64,000 bases of DNA from Parasitella parasitica (lineage: Eukaryota; Mucoromycota; Mucoromycetes; Mucorales; Mucoraceae), in NCBI GenBank assembly GCA_025201805.1, contig MU619252.1, forward strand, positions 67,855 to 131,854, given 5' to 3'. Below the pieces are notes generated by a model. It saw only the letters and a list, made by a program, of their open reading frames with translations, ran no database searches and was not told the origin of the DNA. The position numbers and the translations under genes are program-made. Shown piece by piece: positions 43,787 to 57,600 of the stretch (its first letter is position 1; each line of letters starts with the position of its first letter).

Positions 43787-45348
43787 GACAACTCCACACT
43801 TTATTCTATTGTGCATTTCGCTAGTTTTGTTGGTTGTAGCACAAGTTTCTGCTGAGGAAGATGAGCCCAACGGAAGTCCGGGTCAAATGTGTTATGCAGA
43901 TGCTTATAACTCGGTACATGGAGATTGGAATAAATCTTATTCGACACAAGATCCACAGCAGATATACATTTCTTTGACAGATGATGCCAATTCCGCACGT
44001 GTCCAATTTGCCACATTGGGGGAAATCAAAGAATCTATTTTGGTGTACTGGCCCAAAGAGAACAAGGGAAAAAGCGCTACTATTCAGGGTCAGGTATGGA
44101 GTAATTGTTTTTTTTTTTTTTTTTACCGGTGCATAGTTTACTTATCTAAAGGTGAGCAGGATTGGGAATTCGTGGATGGTGGTATTGCTCAGCGCAAACT
44201 TTACCTCCATAAACTAAAGACAAACGAGCTTGAATTAGCAACTGTTTATCAGTACAAAGTTGGGTCCAAGACCAAGTCCAACATAAAATGGTCTAAATCA
44301 TACGAATTTCATACTGCACCAAAGAGAAACGACTTCAGTTTTATTGCTACTGGCGATGTAGGCGCCTGCAATGCTGTGGCTGTTTCCCACATGATGGATC
44401 TAGCGAAAACCCATAAATATGACTTTGTCACGGTTGCTGGTGATCAAGCTTATAATTTAGACGACTTCAACGGCACTAAGGGCGACGAGTACATGAATTT
44501 TATGCAGGATCTCTTTGCTCAAGTACCGTATTTAGGCGCAGTCGGAAATCATGAAAGCGCCTACAATTTCAGCCATTACAAAAATAGGTAGGTCGTTATT
44601 TAATGGAAAGCAAACAAACACGATTGCTTACGGATGTTGGGAATTCAGATTTGATAGCGTTCCTTATGCTGAATCAAAATTCGATAATTCATTAATGTAC
44701 TCGATCAATTATAAATCCCTGCATCTTGTTTCATTTTCCACAGAGGTGTATTTCACTGGAACAACGGAGGAAATACAAACAGCTGTAAACTGGCTCAATG
44801 CTGATTTAGAAGAGGCTAATAAGCACAGACGCACAAGACCTTGGATCATCTTTTTGACGCACCATCCTATATATTGTTCCATGGACAGCTCAGACTGTTC
44901 TACAAGAGCAGCCACAATTAAAAACGGACCAGTTGATCCTAATACAAACTTGAATTGGGGTGGTCTCGAAGATATTATGCTAAAACACAAAGTCGATGTA
45001 TACATGAGCGGTCATGTTCACAACTATGAACGAACATATCCTGTATCCAAGGGAAATCTGATTACAAAATCATATCATAATGCGCCCAGTTTTTTCCAAA
45101 TTGTTATAGGGAATGCTGGTCAACCTGAAGGTCCTGCTCAGTTTGGGGATGGTCCATTTCCTGCTTGGTCTGCCGCTCGTTACAGTAGTTTTGGATTTTC
45201 TACATTTAGAGTGACACCCTCTACTATGAGGATTGTCCACCACCAAGCAAATATAGATGGTACGTTAGGTGGTGTTGTAGATCAATTTACGGTCTCCAAA
45301 GATTTACCGAGAAATAGCAAAAAGAAACGAGACTTTTGTGTTGTATAA
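43785..45348 (+). CDS. Secreted purple acid phosphatase (metallophosphatase)
   Basis: Three exons encode about 480 residues. A signal peptide (L-L-C-I-S-L-V-L-L-V-V-A) is followed by an N-terminal fibronectin-like domain and the metallophosphoesterase domain. All five metal-ligand blocks are seen: G-D-V-G, G-D-Q-A-Y, G-N-H-E, T-H-H and G-H-V-H. The Fe-ligand Tyr is in G-D-Q-A-Y. It hydrolyses phosphate esters outside the cell or in the vacuole. The first intron contains a T-rich run; its donor is ambiguous (GTCAGG or GTATGG), and the reading frame favours the former. The second intron joins K-N-R to F-D-S-V-P-Y. The C-terminal stretch K-K-K-R-D-F-C-V-V is unusual and no anchor is seen. Confidence 0.92.
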
Positions 45349-46140
45349 AGTATACGGACGTATATACATGATGAATAAATACATTGTTGAATCACCATAT
45401 TAACATGACACATAGCTCTGGACTCTGAGCTGTATACATCACGGAGTAGTTATTATAAAGGGGAGCGTTGCGTGTTCAGATAAATTGTCTCATAACAACA
45501 TTGTAGCAATGTCATTGCCAGTCAATTAGAGTTAATAGAAATGCGAACACTATTAAATAAAAGTGCAAACCCAAGCATAAAGTCAGTTTTAGCTGTATGT
45601 TGTAATATGGAGGCCTCCTGCTAGCACTATTGTAAATTAGCTCATATCATCCCATACATTGCTGTCAATAATTGCTGCTAGTCAAACAATGTCCACATGT
45701 ATTGTCTATGCAACTTTCCACACAACAATCTAGATAATTGCACTTGATCGCATACTTTTCACTTTTTATTGCACCATTACGTCTGCGGGATAAAATTGCC
45801 CTGAAGATCCAGCTGGGCCCTACATGGCCAATTGCAACTTGGATCTGATGCTGCTTACAGAATCACATACACATATCCCAAAGGATAATTATTAATTACA
45901 TGCGGAAAACCTAATGAGCGTTTGTTGATGGGGAGTCTTGCTTGTGTCACAGACATAATATAAATACTTCCATATCAAGTTGTTGCAAAGTGATACAAGA
46001 CAGGTTACTACGGAGTTTATTCAAAATTCGAGTGATTTGAAATGTTTTTTCTTTGTTGAAAGACTTGAAAAATCCAATTTTTTTTTTTTTTTTTTTTTTA
46101 TTGCTTCCATGTTAACTCTTCTTTAAAAAGTTTATAAACA
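45349..46140. other. Intergenic region
   Basis: This is the spacer between two same-strand genes. It holds AATAAAT at 45374 (candidate polyadenylation signal of the phosphatase) and a T21 run at 46079-46099 near the promoter of the next gene. No other element was recognised. Confidence 0.5.
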
Positions 46141-48020
46141 ATGGAGGACAAGCACTTTCATGCCAGGTCATTCTTGGCGCCTTCAGTTTCGCAAGATTAC
46201 GTATTGCAAATGGAGCCAGTTGATTCCACAGCATCAACTCCTCCAGCTGTTGCAACCTCTTCGACAAACACAACAAAAGGCAGAAAGAACTCGGCCGATG
46301 TCGAAGTTTGTTATCCATACCCCACACAACAGCCCGACCAGCATTCAACATTGGAAACAGAAGTATTGAAATCTTATATGCAAAATTCAAAATCTGATGA
46401 AGCAGGCGATCCAGAGTACCAACTAGAACGGCAACTCACAGCCAAGTTGGATGATTTATTGGACAGTAGCCTAAACGAGCCAAGTTCTGCTTCAAGACGC
46501 TTTAGCCTTTATGGCGATAATGTTCGGGTAGAGTTACATGCATTGGAGTTGTACTCTAAATTTATTAACCACTGCATCGTTAGGATCCATCTGAAGTAAA
46601 TAAGGATATAGACAGATACACATTTTATTCCGCTGAACTGGGATCATTAAAGAGTCGATCATTTCATCAGCTACTTTTGACGAATTCACCCTCAAATAAT
46701 CAAACAACAGTGGCTGATCTTCTGATGGAGACAACTAGTTGGTGGATCGACATATTTGCACCTTCCAATGACGAAATGCGTTTCATCAGTAAAGTAAATA
46801 AAGATGCTTCTATGAGGGTTGGTTTGTATGTTGTTTTTTTTTAACACGACTCGACAATTAGATTTTTCGAATTCATCCATTGACAACCGAAGATATCCAA
46901 GCTCAGGAATCGAGAGAGAAATGTGAAATATTCCAGAATTACATGTTTATTAGCTTTAGAAGCTTCAATCATGATTTCAACAGCCCTGACTATCTCGAAG
47001 CAGTTAGTTTCTATATTGTCATCTTCAAAGATGGCGTCTTGACTGTAAATATGCTGTAGATTATTGTCACTTCCTCTGCGCAAGGCAAAAAAAAAAAAAA
47101 AAAAAAAAAACTGACTTTTTTGCCATTGCCTAGTTCCGATTCCAAGATTTACCTCATCCTCATAATGTTCGTCGGCGAATCCATCAGCTCAAGGACCTCA
47201 TCCATGTAACGCCAGAGTGGATCAATTACGCTTTAATTGATAATATCACAGACAGTTTTGCGCCACTGATTCAGCATACCGAGTTGGAAGTCGACTCAAT
47301 TGATGATCTTGTGCTCGTATTGAACGGATCAGAACAAAATGATATGTTGAGACGCATTGGCAGCTGCAGAAAAACAGTTATGCAACTGCTGCGTTTGCTA
47401 GGGCCCAAAGCAGACGTTGTGCGCAGCTTGATCAAAAGATACGAAGACAAAGCAAAAGAAATCGAGTACAATAGCATGCGAACACGAGAACCCGGGGCTG
47501 CTCCTAGCGGCACAGTAACGGCCAATAACACAATACCAAACAATGCATCAACAACAACAACAACGACAACAACAACAACAACGGGCAATATTATACCAGA
47601 ACAAGACGAGGTAAAAGCCCACCATGAAGTGACATTGTATCTAGGAGACATCCAAGATCATATTCTTACCATGCTGCAAAATGTGAATCATTATGACCTT
47701 ATTCTCGGTCGAGCACATCGAAACTATCTGGGCCAAATTTCTATCGAGTTGTCGCAAGCTGGCAATACTACAAACGAAGTTATCAATCGACTGACTTTCT
47801 TTGCTACCATCATCGTGCCACTGGTAACTACACTGTTGGCGCAGACTTTTGTGTATCTAATTACTTTGAATAGAATCTAGTCGGTGGTTTATTTGGCATG
47901 AATGTCCATGTTCCTGGTCAAAATAACCAAGACTTGGTCTGGTTTTTTTGGATTGTTCTAGGAATGCTGCTGTATGTCACAGCAATGCTGGCTGTTGGAA
48001 AGAGAACAGGCTTCCTTTAG
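46141..48020 (+). CDS. CorA-type magnesium transporter, ALR1/MNR2 family
   Basis: About five exons encode roughly 540 residues. A Ser/Pro/Thr-rich N-terminus leads to R-R-F-S-L-Y-G-D-N-V-R, then after splicing D-P-S-E-V-N-K-D-I-D-R, and the CorA-like cytosolic domain (T-T-S-W-W-I-D-I-F-A-P, I-H-P-L-T-T-E-D-I). A poly-Thr run encoded by ACA repeats (nt 47550-47582) lies in the coil before the first membrane helix. The second last intron joins I-I-V-P-L to N-L-V-G-G-L-F-G-M-N, so the G-M-N selectivity motif is intact. The second transmembrane helix and G-K-R-T-G-F-L end the chain. The family moves Mg2+ at the plasma membrane (Alr1) or vacuole (Mnr2); which one cannot be decided here. Confidence 0.93.
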
Positions 48021-48268
48021 ACTTTTATTTTATGACTTGTAACCCTTGGCAGGACAGTATGGCCATCTGCATCGAGTAGCTTTTTGTACTTGGGGATTTA
48101 ATCTATAATAAACCTTTGTCTGTATTAGTAATAATACGCATATACCCTGTATGTCGGCAAAGTGGTATGCTTGCGTTGCTCTCCTAACCCAGTCACCGAG
48201 AAGTTTTAAATTGCAAGTGCACCGTTGTTTTTTAATCAACACTGGTTAAGCTCATTCACTCATTCAAT

Positions 48269-50769
48269 ATGTCGAATCATATGGATCTACATGACGAGTT
48301 TGCTCGAGTCGTCAACACATTTGGGCCTGACTCTGCAAAAGAGACTGCCGACCACTTTGCAGAGCTGACCTGTCTACATGAAAAGTGAGCCAATATCTTT
48401 AATAGACGTGTAGTATGTACTCATCAACCTTGTAGCGATCCCAGCCATTTCATGTACTATGAAAACGCTGCTTGGAGGCTACTATCTTTGCTGCAAGAGT
48501 AAGTTTGAATACAAACATTCAATTATAGACCTTCAACCTTTATCCGATAGAACAAAGACCAAACCGAGCCTACATCGACTTGCTGCAAGTAGACACAGAT
48601 TACCAGAAAAGTCGAACACAACTAATCGAATGTATAGGTACTGAAGCAATGGGTATCACAGATAAGCATAGACCAGAGTCTGATTGATCGTATCAATGAG
48701 CTCAATGATGTCGATGAAGAGATCACCAACTTGTTCAATCATGTCGGGATTGTACACAACAAAGAAAATCTAGAGCCACCTAGAAAGAAGCGCAGCGTTA
48801 CAACCAAAGAACAGGATGGCGAGGATCTATACAAGAAGCACTTTGAGAAGCTTCGTTCAAACAATTTGACGCCTATCAAAACATCGAATCAAGATGTCCT
48901 TATTGATTACATGGTCAATGGATTTATGCAGTATCAAAAGATGGCATTGAGTAAGTTTATGGCTTGTACATATGCGCTTAAACGACTTGCACTGACACAG
49001 GCTATAACAGTGGATCAAGGCTCAGAGATCGTTGGGAGAGAACGCAGTGCTTGGAAAAAAGCAGTAGTGCATGAGATAAAACAGGTATGTGTTTCAATAT
49101 CACAAGCGGCAACAATCCCATGTATTTTAATTCATGTGGGACAGAAATCAGCAGGAAAACATAGAAAAGCATTGTTTAATGTATTGGCTGGAAAGTCAAG
49201 AGACTTGTATAATACAACAACGTGCAACACATGGGAGGATGTTGTGTGGGCTTATTTGAACGAAAAAATAGAGGCCATGCTGGATGCTCCTCATTCAACA
49301 TTAAACGAAGACAGCATCTTACCTGACGACATTGCCATAATAGCACTGTCAAAAGATGTGATCATGGACAAGTAAGACTATAATGAGTGGGCTTTCAAGA
49401 GACTGACGCATTTTTTCTTTGGGTAGAGACGACCCTCGAATTCTATTTCATCATGTCCTGACTGCCATACTATCAAATCAACCACAGAAAATCATCAGAG
49501 ACATTTACTTGGCCTACTCAAATGGTGAGAGGCAAAGCCAGCTGGAACCAAGCATTTACATTAGTAATCAGCCTGACGAACGTGCTGAAGTATTGAGGTT
49601 TCTGTCAACTTTTATATTGTACAGTCGAGAACATTGTGGTTGGCAAGAAAACTTGTATTCGACCCAATTTTTATCAGCATATTCCAGCGTGAACGCAGAC
49701 CCAGGCGTGATGAGGCCAGTTGTTATTGCTGCTTATGCTGCCAAACAGCCTCCGGACCAGCAAATAGAGATATATTCTACTTTCCTCCAGAACTTTGATG
49801 GCGACGACGAAGAGTGCGCAATCTTATTGCAGCTTGGCAAAGAATACGGCTTGAATATGCCTGATATCTTACAATTTACATATACCCACCTATTCAAAAA
49901 GGCAATCTCTTTAACTCCTACCAAGGTCTCTACAGAGGTACCCGACAAGCTGAATCTCTTACTCGAGGAAAAGACAACTGCAGACGACGCCATGTTTTTA
50001 CGAGCAGCCAAATGGCTCACCTTTGATGAGAGCATGTGCGTGCAAGCGTTTCAAGCTGCCAATATGATAATTCGCTATCTCTTGGGCATTTACAAGATTT
50101 ATCTGATTCAAGAGATCTTTGGATTGTTTACGGATTCAATGGTCGAAGGCATGGCCGCTAAAGCGGAACAACATGCGGACTCACAAGCAATCTTTACGGA
50201 ATTTGAGTTGCATCGATGCATAGTGGATTCTTTGGTGGAATACGACTGTTGGGAGAAACTGATTCAAAAGGCACCTGCAGACGAGTAAGTTCCTACCACG
50301 ACTAATGCCTAAATCTGCCTTTTTAATAAATAACTCTGTCATAGTGGCTCGTTGGATTCTATTTTAGAGGTGTACAAATGGCAAGATCAGGTGCAGAAAG
50401 AAAGCACCGAGTTGAGCAATCAAATGTTTCGAGTTTTACATGAAGATTGGCTTTCACAGGAATCTACCGAAACAGCACAGGTATCAAAGGCAGCACTTCG
50501 ACAGATTTACATTCCAGAACTGCTGATTCGATACCACCATGTTCTTTACTCGACCATCAACATCATGCCAAGGTAATCTGAATTGTATAAGAATATCAGG
50601 AAAAAAAAAAAAAAAAAAAGATATTTACAAAAATAAATCTAGTAACAAGGAGAAATGCGAGCAAGCAAGCCAGTTGATTACAGAGAACAATGAAAGGATA
50701 TTCAACGATGTTAGTTCAGCCAAGAAAATGGGCAAAGTGGTGAAAGAGCTCAGTAAATCTCTCAAATAA
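48269..50769 (+). CDS. NUP84: Nucleoporin NUP84/NUP107
   Basis: About seven exons encode roughly 720 residues, an alpha-helical protein of the Y-shaped outer-ring complex of the nuclear pore. The start is M-S-N-H-M-D-L-H. Short 5' exons were placed by frame: H-E-N joins D-P-S-H, L-L-Q-E joins Q-R-P-N-R, and L-L-Q joins V-L-K-Q-W. Family marks are P-R-I-L-F-H-H-V-L, V-V-I-A-A-Y-A-A (the conserved lid region), and I-Y-I-P-E-L-L-I-R-Y-H near the C-terminus. The last exon ends K-E-L-S-K-S-L-K. The stop is 41 bp from that of the convergent WrbA-type gene. Confidence 0.92.
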
Positions 50770-50810
50770 GTTCAAAGGACTATATTAAAAATAAACTTGT
50801 ATATTTTGCT

Positions 50811-51777
50811 CTACTTTTTTTCCCCTGTTTTGAAAGCATCTCTACCCTTGACATAAGCGCGGATAATCTCACCAAAGTTCTTGCCTTGATAATGTGCGAT
50901 AGCAAGTTCCTTTTCAGTGACATCTCTTGATCCATCACCAGCAGCAATGGCACCAGCGCCATAAGGGGAGCCACCGACAATTTCTTGCACGTTGTTTAAA
51001 GAATCAGACAAGGCAGGCGGGTAGCCAAGAGGGACATAGGTCATACCTTGATGCACAAAGTAGGGGATCGTGGTTAACGCGGTCGTTTCTTGGCCACCGT
51101 GCTATATATTTATATATGTGCATGATAAACGTTGATGAGCTGATACGCTATATACACTTTTTTTTTTATCCCTCCTCCCAAACTGTAAACACTTGTATAC
51201 CTGAGAACCTGTACTGAAGAATGTGCCAGCAAACTTTCCATTGAGAGATCCTCTAGCAAACTGAGCACCAGTAGCATCCAACAGACTATAATACATGGTG
51301 ATTGCGCAACATAAATCAGTCGTGTACATCCGTGCAGAGTTGGCTATGTATAAACGACTTACCCTTTTACTTGACTAGGCATTGAGCCAAATCTTGTGGA
51401 TAAAAAGTAGCATTAGACCAAGCAGCCGACGCGCACCCCCGCCCAAACACACATTCTCTTACCTCGTAGGAAATCCAAAAATGATGCCATCCGCTTCAGT
51501 CAGTTGCTCTGGCTTGATGATAGGTAAATCAGGCTTTGGTGGAGCGTGAATGGCCTTCAAGACATTTTCAGGCAACGTTTCTTGGACTTTTTTTTATTTT
51601 TATATTTTGACACGAATCAGACAGGGCAATGACAAGTGAATCTGATTATGCATTACCTTGAAACATTTTGGCAGAAACACCAGTGGATTCTAGTCCTTTT
51701 TGAACTTGGACAGCCAACTTGTGAACATGGTGATAAACGGTGTAGATAACGACGTAAACTTTTGCAGGTTGGGACAT
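50811..51777 (-). CDS. WrbA-type NAD(P)H:quinone oxidoreductase (flavodoxin-like)
   Basis: Five short exons on the minus strand encode about 205 residues. The chain starts [12 protein letters not shown] and has [29 protein letters not shown], and G-S-P-Y-G-A-G, the FMN-binding loops of the WrbA family (yeast Pst2/Ycp4/Rfs1). It makes two-electron reductions of quinones and protects from oxidative stress. Homologues are known fungal minor allergens and are often found at eisosomes. Length is normal. Confidence 0.93.
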
Positions 51778-52374
51778 TCTGCTATGATATTTTGTAGATA
51801 AGCAACAAAAAAAAAAAAAAAAAAAAAAAAACCAAGTGCCTGTCGCATTTTATTTATAAATTCCAGAATGAGGCTGAATTTGCTTATTGTGCATATCTGA
51901 CAAAGATCTCAGTCATGCTTACCAATTTGAAGCTTATTAATTTAATCATCGAAATGCAGCGCATATACCCTACATGTACTCATGTATACCGACAGAACAA
52001 AATATTCGAGAGTGTACCGTATTTGCATTCTTAATACAGTGTCAAGGAAGTTGCTGATTGAGGTGTCATGAATATAGACGTTGACATGAGAATTTGTGAC
52101 CTTATGAGATGTGAATGAGCACATTATTGGGTATCTAATTGGTAGTAATCCTGTTTTGCAGCAACTGTTGCTCTCATGTGTAAATCAAGCAGGAAATACT
52201 TGTTCCAATAAAGAGCAGCTGCTTGGGAGCAAAAGTAGCCATCCATCTCAAACTACTTTGCTCTACCAGTACTGCCTTCCCGGTCTTCGGCATGTGAATT
52301 TAAATAGCTTGTTTGTCATGTTTTTCTCTTGGTGTCTTCTCACACAAACCCACAACAAAAAAAAAACTATCGCA
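51778..52374. other. Divergent intergenic region
   Basis: This 597-bp spacer lies between the WrbA-type gene and PEX2. It contains an uninterrupted run of about 27 A at 51805-51831 and nothing else recognised. A plus frame that is open from 52111 is not supported upstream of the PEX2 ATG. Confidence 0.45.
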
Positions 52375-53676
52375 ATGCTTCGTTTACCTTCACAGACTAA
52401 CCAGACCGAATGGAATTCAAACTGGAAAGAGATCCAGCCTGCTTTGCGCAAAGTGAGACGATCGATGGCGTCTTTAAGAACTTCATCCCTTAAAGTAATG
52501 CGAGTCAGTCAGCTCGATTCTGATATTTTGGATGTTGAGCTCGTCGATATATTGAAGGAGCAGCTTTGGAGTGCGCTCTCATTATTCAAGGTAACATGGC
52601 AAATGATGGCAGACTGAAAGACCAAGCAAACTTACAGTGCTCTAAGCCTACAATCAAAGAAAGCCTGGAACCAGAGTTACTAGGATTGCTCAACCTTGTA
52701 CTGTTCAAGCTGTCAATCTACGACTCTTCTGCAACATATGGTGCTCAGCTGCAGAACTTAAAGTATCGCAACGAATGGCAGCATGGTGGAGCATGTAAGT
52801 ATATGCTGCAGATCCAAACGATCTGTGCAACCAGCCGCTAAAAACTACTATTGCATAGTTGAATCAATCGCAAAAGATGCCCCACTTGCAAAAACCCAAA
52901 AGATACTGTATGGGCTTTTTACAGTAGGAGGGCAATATGCCTGGACAAGGGCAAACAGATACATTACAGCCAAAGGCTGGGGGGAATTGGACGAATCTGA
53001 CATACGCAACAAAGTGTATCGAGTCCTGCAAACAGGAGAAAAGTACTGGAAGGCATTTTCATTGATCAATTTTTTGGTGTTTTTATGGAATGGAAAGTAT
53101 CGCACGCTTATTGATCGAGTGTTGGCTATGAGGCTTGTATATTCAAAGAAATCAATGAACAGACAAGTCAGCTTTGAATTCTTGAATCGACAGATGGTCT
53201 GGCATGCATTCACTGTAAGTTTTTTTTTGTCTATGTATGCAATCTATCGACGAGCCATGACTCAAGACATTTTTGCCGCTTGATAGGAATTCCTGCTGTT
53301 TTTGGTACCTTTGATCAATGTCGAAAAATTGAAGATGAAGTTGATGCGCATGCTGCTGCCAAAATCATACCTGGTGTCTTCCAAGGGATACGATTTGCTC
53401 CCCGTAAATCAATGCGCAATTTGCCATGACTCTACTTCAAGCGAAAATGTGTCTGTAGGACAGGTTCAAAGCTTTAGTATTCACAATCCATACGAAACGA
53501 ACTGTGGCCACCGATATTGCTACTATTGCATTCAGAGCAAATTATCTGTGTTTGGTGACGAGTGGCCTTGCTTACGCTGCGGTGAAAAGGTGTCTGAAAT
53601 CCACAAGCATATTGAAATAGTACAAGATGAAAAATTAGACGAGAAGAAGGCAAAAATAAAGGAATCTTTGCCTTGA
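52375..53676 (+). CDS. PEX2: Peroxisome biogenesis factor PEX2 (RING-type E3)
   Basis: Four exons encode about 370 residues. PEX2 marks include L-F-K-L-S-I-Y-D-S-S-A-T-Y-G and L-K-Y-R-N-E, then T-R-A-N-R-Y, transmembrane helices in the middle region, and a C-terminal RING with C-A-I-C-H-D, N-C-G-H-R-Y-C-Y-Y-C and C-L-R-C. With PEX10 and PEX12 it forms the ubiquitin ligase channel that recycles the PTS1 receptor PEX5. Introns join L-F-K to C-S-K-P, G-G-A to F-E-S-I-A-K and A-F-T to E-F-L-L. The start is the ATG at 52375 after a poly-A stretch in the leader. Confidence 0.93.
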
Positions 53677-53940
53677 AGATATAGTAGTGCGGATTTGTTC
53701 CCCTCGAAAAAAAAAAAAAAAAAATAGCCAATAACACTCGTGGGTTTCCATTCATAGTTGCAAAGACGTTATAGTTGTTGTTTTTTTTAAAAAATGAAAT
53801 GAAATGCTGCTGTCCAAGAATAGTTTGATCTAAAGCAGGAGTTGCGCTGGCTTGTGTGCATGAATAGTATACACACCAAGTTGACCTCTTTTTTTGTGAT
53901 TACTGGATTTTTATTAGTATGGTATAATAGTACATGTTAT

Positions 53941-54429
53941 TTACACGGCATCTTCCGCCTCCATCTCCTTTTCTTCAAACAGCTGCTTGGCTCTACGAAT
54001 ATCCTCGCTCATGTATAGTAGCTCCTCCACACGAGCAAGCTTCTTTGCGTCTTTTCGTAAAACAAACTTGAAATCTTCCACACGAACTTTGCCCCGATTT
54101 TCAGCTACTCCAGATGCTTTCTGACACTGTGCAAATTTGTTAATTACACAGCCATGTCGAACCGTACACATGGATTACCATTTCTGTTATATAGTCAATG
54201 ACAAGATCATCCATGACAGCGATTGAATCTGACGCCGGATTAGCAACATCGCCAAATCCATACATGAGTAATTTCACTACGGGTGGGATAAGTTGCCCTG
54301 ATCACAATTTCCTCTGAAAATGTACTTACAATCTCTGGAGAACATGCCCTTTCGAACCGTCTTTCTTCTTCCAGGTCCAATTCCAGGCTCACGCTCTTTT
54401 AGCTCTTTTGCTTCCTTTGGGTCACTCAT
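53941..54429 (-). CDS. TAF13: TFIID subunit TAF13
   Basis: Three exons on the minus strand encode about 125 residues. The first exon (M-S-D-P-K-E-A-K to F-S-R-D) joins L-K-L-L-M-Y-G-F-G-D, then A-V-M-D-D-L-V-I-D-Y, then C-Q-K-A-S-G-V-A and D-F-K-F-V-L-R-K-D, the histone-fold of TAF13, which pairs with TAF11. The C-terminal region (Y-M-S-E-D-I-R-R-A-K) is family-typical, with an acidic end. It is part of the general transcription machinery. The start at 54429 leaves 171 bp to the Aquarius start on the other strand. Confidence 0.95.
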
Positions 54430-54600
54430 TGAAAAAGATGATAATTATGATGATGATGATAAAAAAAAAAGAAGCGTCGTGGCAAGTACTACATCCGTGT
54501 CTGAAAAGACGAGCGAGTACACACAGTCACCAAGCTTTGGGTTGTGATAAATGCCATCTTTGAAAAGCTTTTTGGTGTCTCTTGTCTTTTTATCGCCAGC
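54430..54600. promoter_or_regulatory. Short divergent promoter between TAF13 and Aquarius
   Basis: Only 171 bp separate the two start codons. The interval has a GATGATGATGATG run and an A10 tract near 54442-54470. Both promoters must lie here or overlap the 5' exons. An alternative upstream Aquarius start (ATG 54551) is out of frame. Confidence 0.35.
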
Positions 54601-57600
54601 ATGTTCCAAAAGACGACCTTACCGCCTCACGCTGCACCAGGCAAAGTTTCTTGCAGTACACAGCGCAACAATTTGACGCTGGATGACATCCAGTCTGATT
54701 CGATTGCTCAGATTGCCGAGAAGCATTTTGGTAGCTGGGATCCCCAAGTTGTTGAGAGCGTATTCAAGGACGAATTGGAGCCATCTTTGTTTAGTTCTCG
54801 CAAATTGCTGGTGCTGGATTACTACCAATACTTGGAAAAGGTGAGATTTTTGTGTAAATAGTGGACCTTCACGGGAAAGCCTAACCATCCCGATTGGCAG
54901 TTTTTATGGCCCAATTACGATGCCAATGCATCGCTTAATCATGTCTTGTCCATTTGTTTGATCGTCAACGAAAAGGCCCGTCAGAATATTGCACTATGGG
55001 GTAGGTTATCATGTCTGAAATGCTACTTTACCAGGCGTCTAAACCAGCGCTTCCTGTAGACGCGTTCGAGTCTGATTCCAGCAAGTTTACCAACTTTTTT
55101 CAACGTGTTATCCATATGATAACCGACAATCAACTGCCAATACTCTTACGCAGACAGCTTTTAGTCTTTTTGATCCAATGCTTTCAAAGCTTCGAGAATA
55201 GCTTTGTTCGTGTTGAATGCTTGAAATTGGTGACAATCGGGATTTGGAGTCAATTAGCTCATCAAGACAAGCGGGAACAACTATTTGGCGACTACCCTAC
55301 TCTTGAAAAACTATGGAATTTCAGCAACAAAAAGATGGTTGCCGCTGACGAGACAGTGAGAAGACAGATGGAGTTTGAGAGGGATTTCTTAAGTACGCTT
55401 ATGCGAAGCTACATTGATTTATTGTACAAGATTCCTGCAGAAGGAGAAGGTACGCACATACTTGACGGATTTGCAAGCATGACATTAACGCTTTTAATCT
55501 AGCTGATCAAGATGTTATCGAGACTAGTGAACGTTATCTGGAGCTCTTTATTGATTTGGAATCCCAGCTACCAACTCGCCGTTTCTTCAATACTCTGCTG
55601 GATGATCATAATATTGTTGTGTTATCTCAAATGGCACCTTGTATGCATAGACAAGACGGCGTTGTGGATCTAGTCAAGAAGCTAGTGGAGAGACTTGAAT
55701 TTTACTCAAAGTTTGAGATCAATGATCAGACTGGTGCAGCATTGACAGACCTTGAAATGACTGAAGCTCACTGTCAGCAACTGATTCGATTACAAGTAGG
55801 AACAAAACCATGGTTAATATTATTAGCACTCATGGCCAGTCTTTTTTTTTTTAGCATGTCGCATTCCGCCATTTTAGACACGAAATCACAGAATTACCAT
55901 TAGCCAATTTGGCATCGATCGAGAGTCGCCAGGACCTTTTATGGCATTTGCAGCCTTTGTCTAAAGATGTATTAACTCGGCTTTGTAATTTGTTGAATGT
56001 TCGCAGCGCACCTTTGGATATTAACATCGGCATCGACATCAAAGATTTTCTAATCAACGTACTCGTATCAAAATACCAAAAGAGATCAAGCCAGATTGAA
56101 ATGATCAACAGCCAGCCGTTGTATCCTGACGAAAATACACTTTTTGATGATAATTTAATATCGACTCAATCCTTTGCTGGTGATCGCCCCTTAGCACTGC
56201 CCAAACTGAACCTTCAATTTTTAACAATTTTCGATTACCTGCTTCGAAACTTCACCCTGTTCAGATTGGAAAGCTTCTACGAAATTAGACAAGATATCGA
56301 AGATGCCGTTCGACGCATTGCACCCAGATTGTCGTATCCTGATCATAAAACCGAGTTTGCAGGATGGGCTCGTATGGCTGTGTCTATTCAAGATTTCAAG
56401 TAAGTTTTGCTCCACTTGGTATTTAGCGAGCTGCTAACGTATATGTAATAACAGTATTGTCGATGTTGGAGAAGCCAATCTGGGAGAGTTAAAACCATCT
56501 CGAGTTAGAGCCGACGTAGGGTTTGACACTATGAAATTCTCCAAGAAAATCCGCAACGAATGGGACAATTTGCGCAAAAACGACGTCTTGTTTTTACTGA
56601 CCATCGAGGCTACTGAGGAATCATCAAACGAAATAAAGGACAATCAAGATTTCAGACAGCACTACGGCATTAAACATATTCGGGGTTGCGAGATTGTTGA
56701 CATTATTGGAAATGACGGTAAGTCTTTTCATCTGCATAGCATGTGTCTGCGTTTCATAGCTGATATTTCTTTGCAACAGGACGTGCAATTGACGAAATTT
56801 CATATTCGACACCTGAACAAAAGCAAGCCAAGTGGAAGGGCACCCGTCGTACGCTTCGTGTTGAGATGGATGCTAACCAGTACAAGTTGGACATGGAAAG
56901 ATTCAATAATAAGCGGGCCGGAGATATTCACCAGACCTTTAACATTCTTATACGAAGAGAGCCTCACGAAAACAACTTTAAATCAGTTTTGGAGACTATC
57001 CGAGATTTGATGCAAAGCGATCTAGTGGTGCCTGAATGGCTGCAAAAAGTACTTTTGGGTTATGGCGATCCTGCCAGTGCCAACTATAAAAATATGCCTA
57101 ATCGTGAACGCAAAGTCAATCTTTGCGATACATTTATTGACTTTGAGCACCTGAAGACTTGTTTTGAAGGCAAAAATCTGCAAATTTCAGGTCAGGAGCC
57201 TCTCGATCCTCCGTATGCTATCACAGTACTGGATGACCCCATGGACCAGGACACTAAGCCTACGAAAAAATCAAAGAAATCCAAGCAACAACAGCAGAAA
57301 ACAATTGAGCTAGAGACTCTCAAAGTATCGTCATATACATTACCCAACAGGGGTCCCTTTCTTCAAGACATCCCCAAGAAGAACCAAATCAGATTTACAC
57401 CTATCCAAGCCGAGTCGATTTATTCTGGCATGAATCATGGCTTAACTTTGGTCGTGGGTTCTCCTGGCACTGGGAAAACCGATATTGCTGTGCAAACAGT
57501 TGCTAATCTGTATCACAACCATCCCGATCAACACACCCTGATTATTACTCACAGTAACCAAGCATTGAATCAGATATTCAGCAAGATTGTCAAATTAGAC

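Noticed and set aside
43685-43870. Minus-strand poly-Lys protein
   Set aside because: It is the translation of the T59 tract on the other strand.
52111-52374. Upstream extension of PEX2
   Set aside because: PEX2 homology begins after the ATG at 52375, and the upstream part passes through a poly-A leader with unconserved residues.
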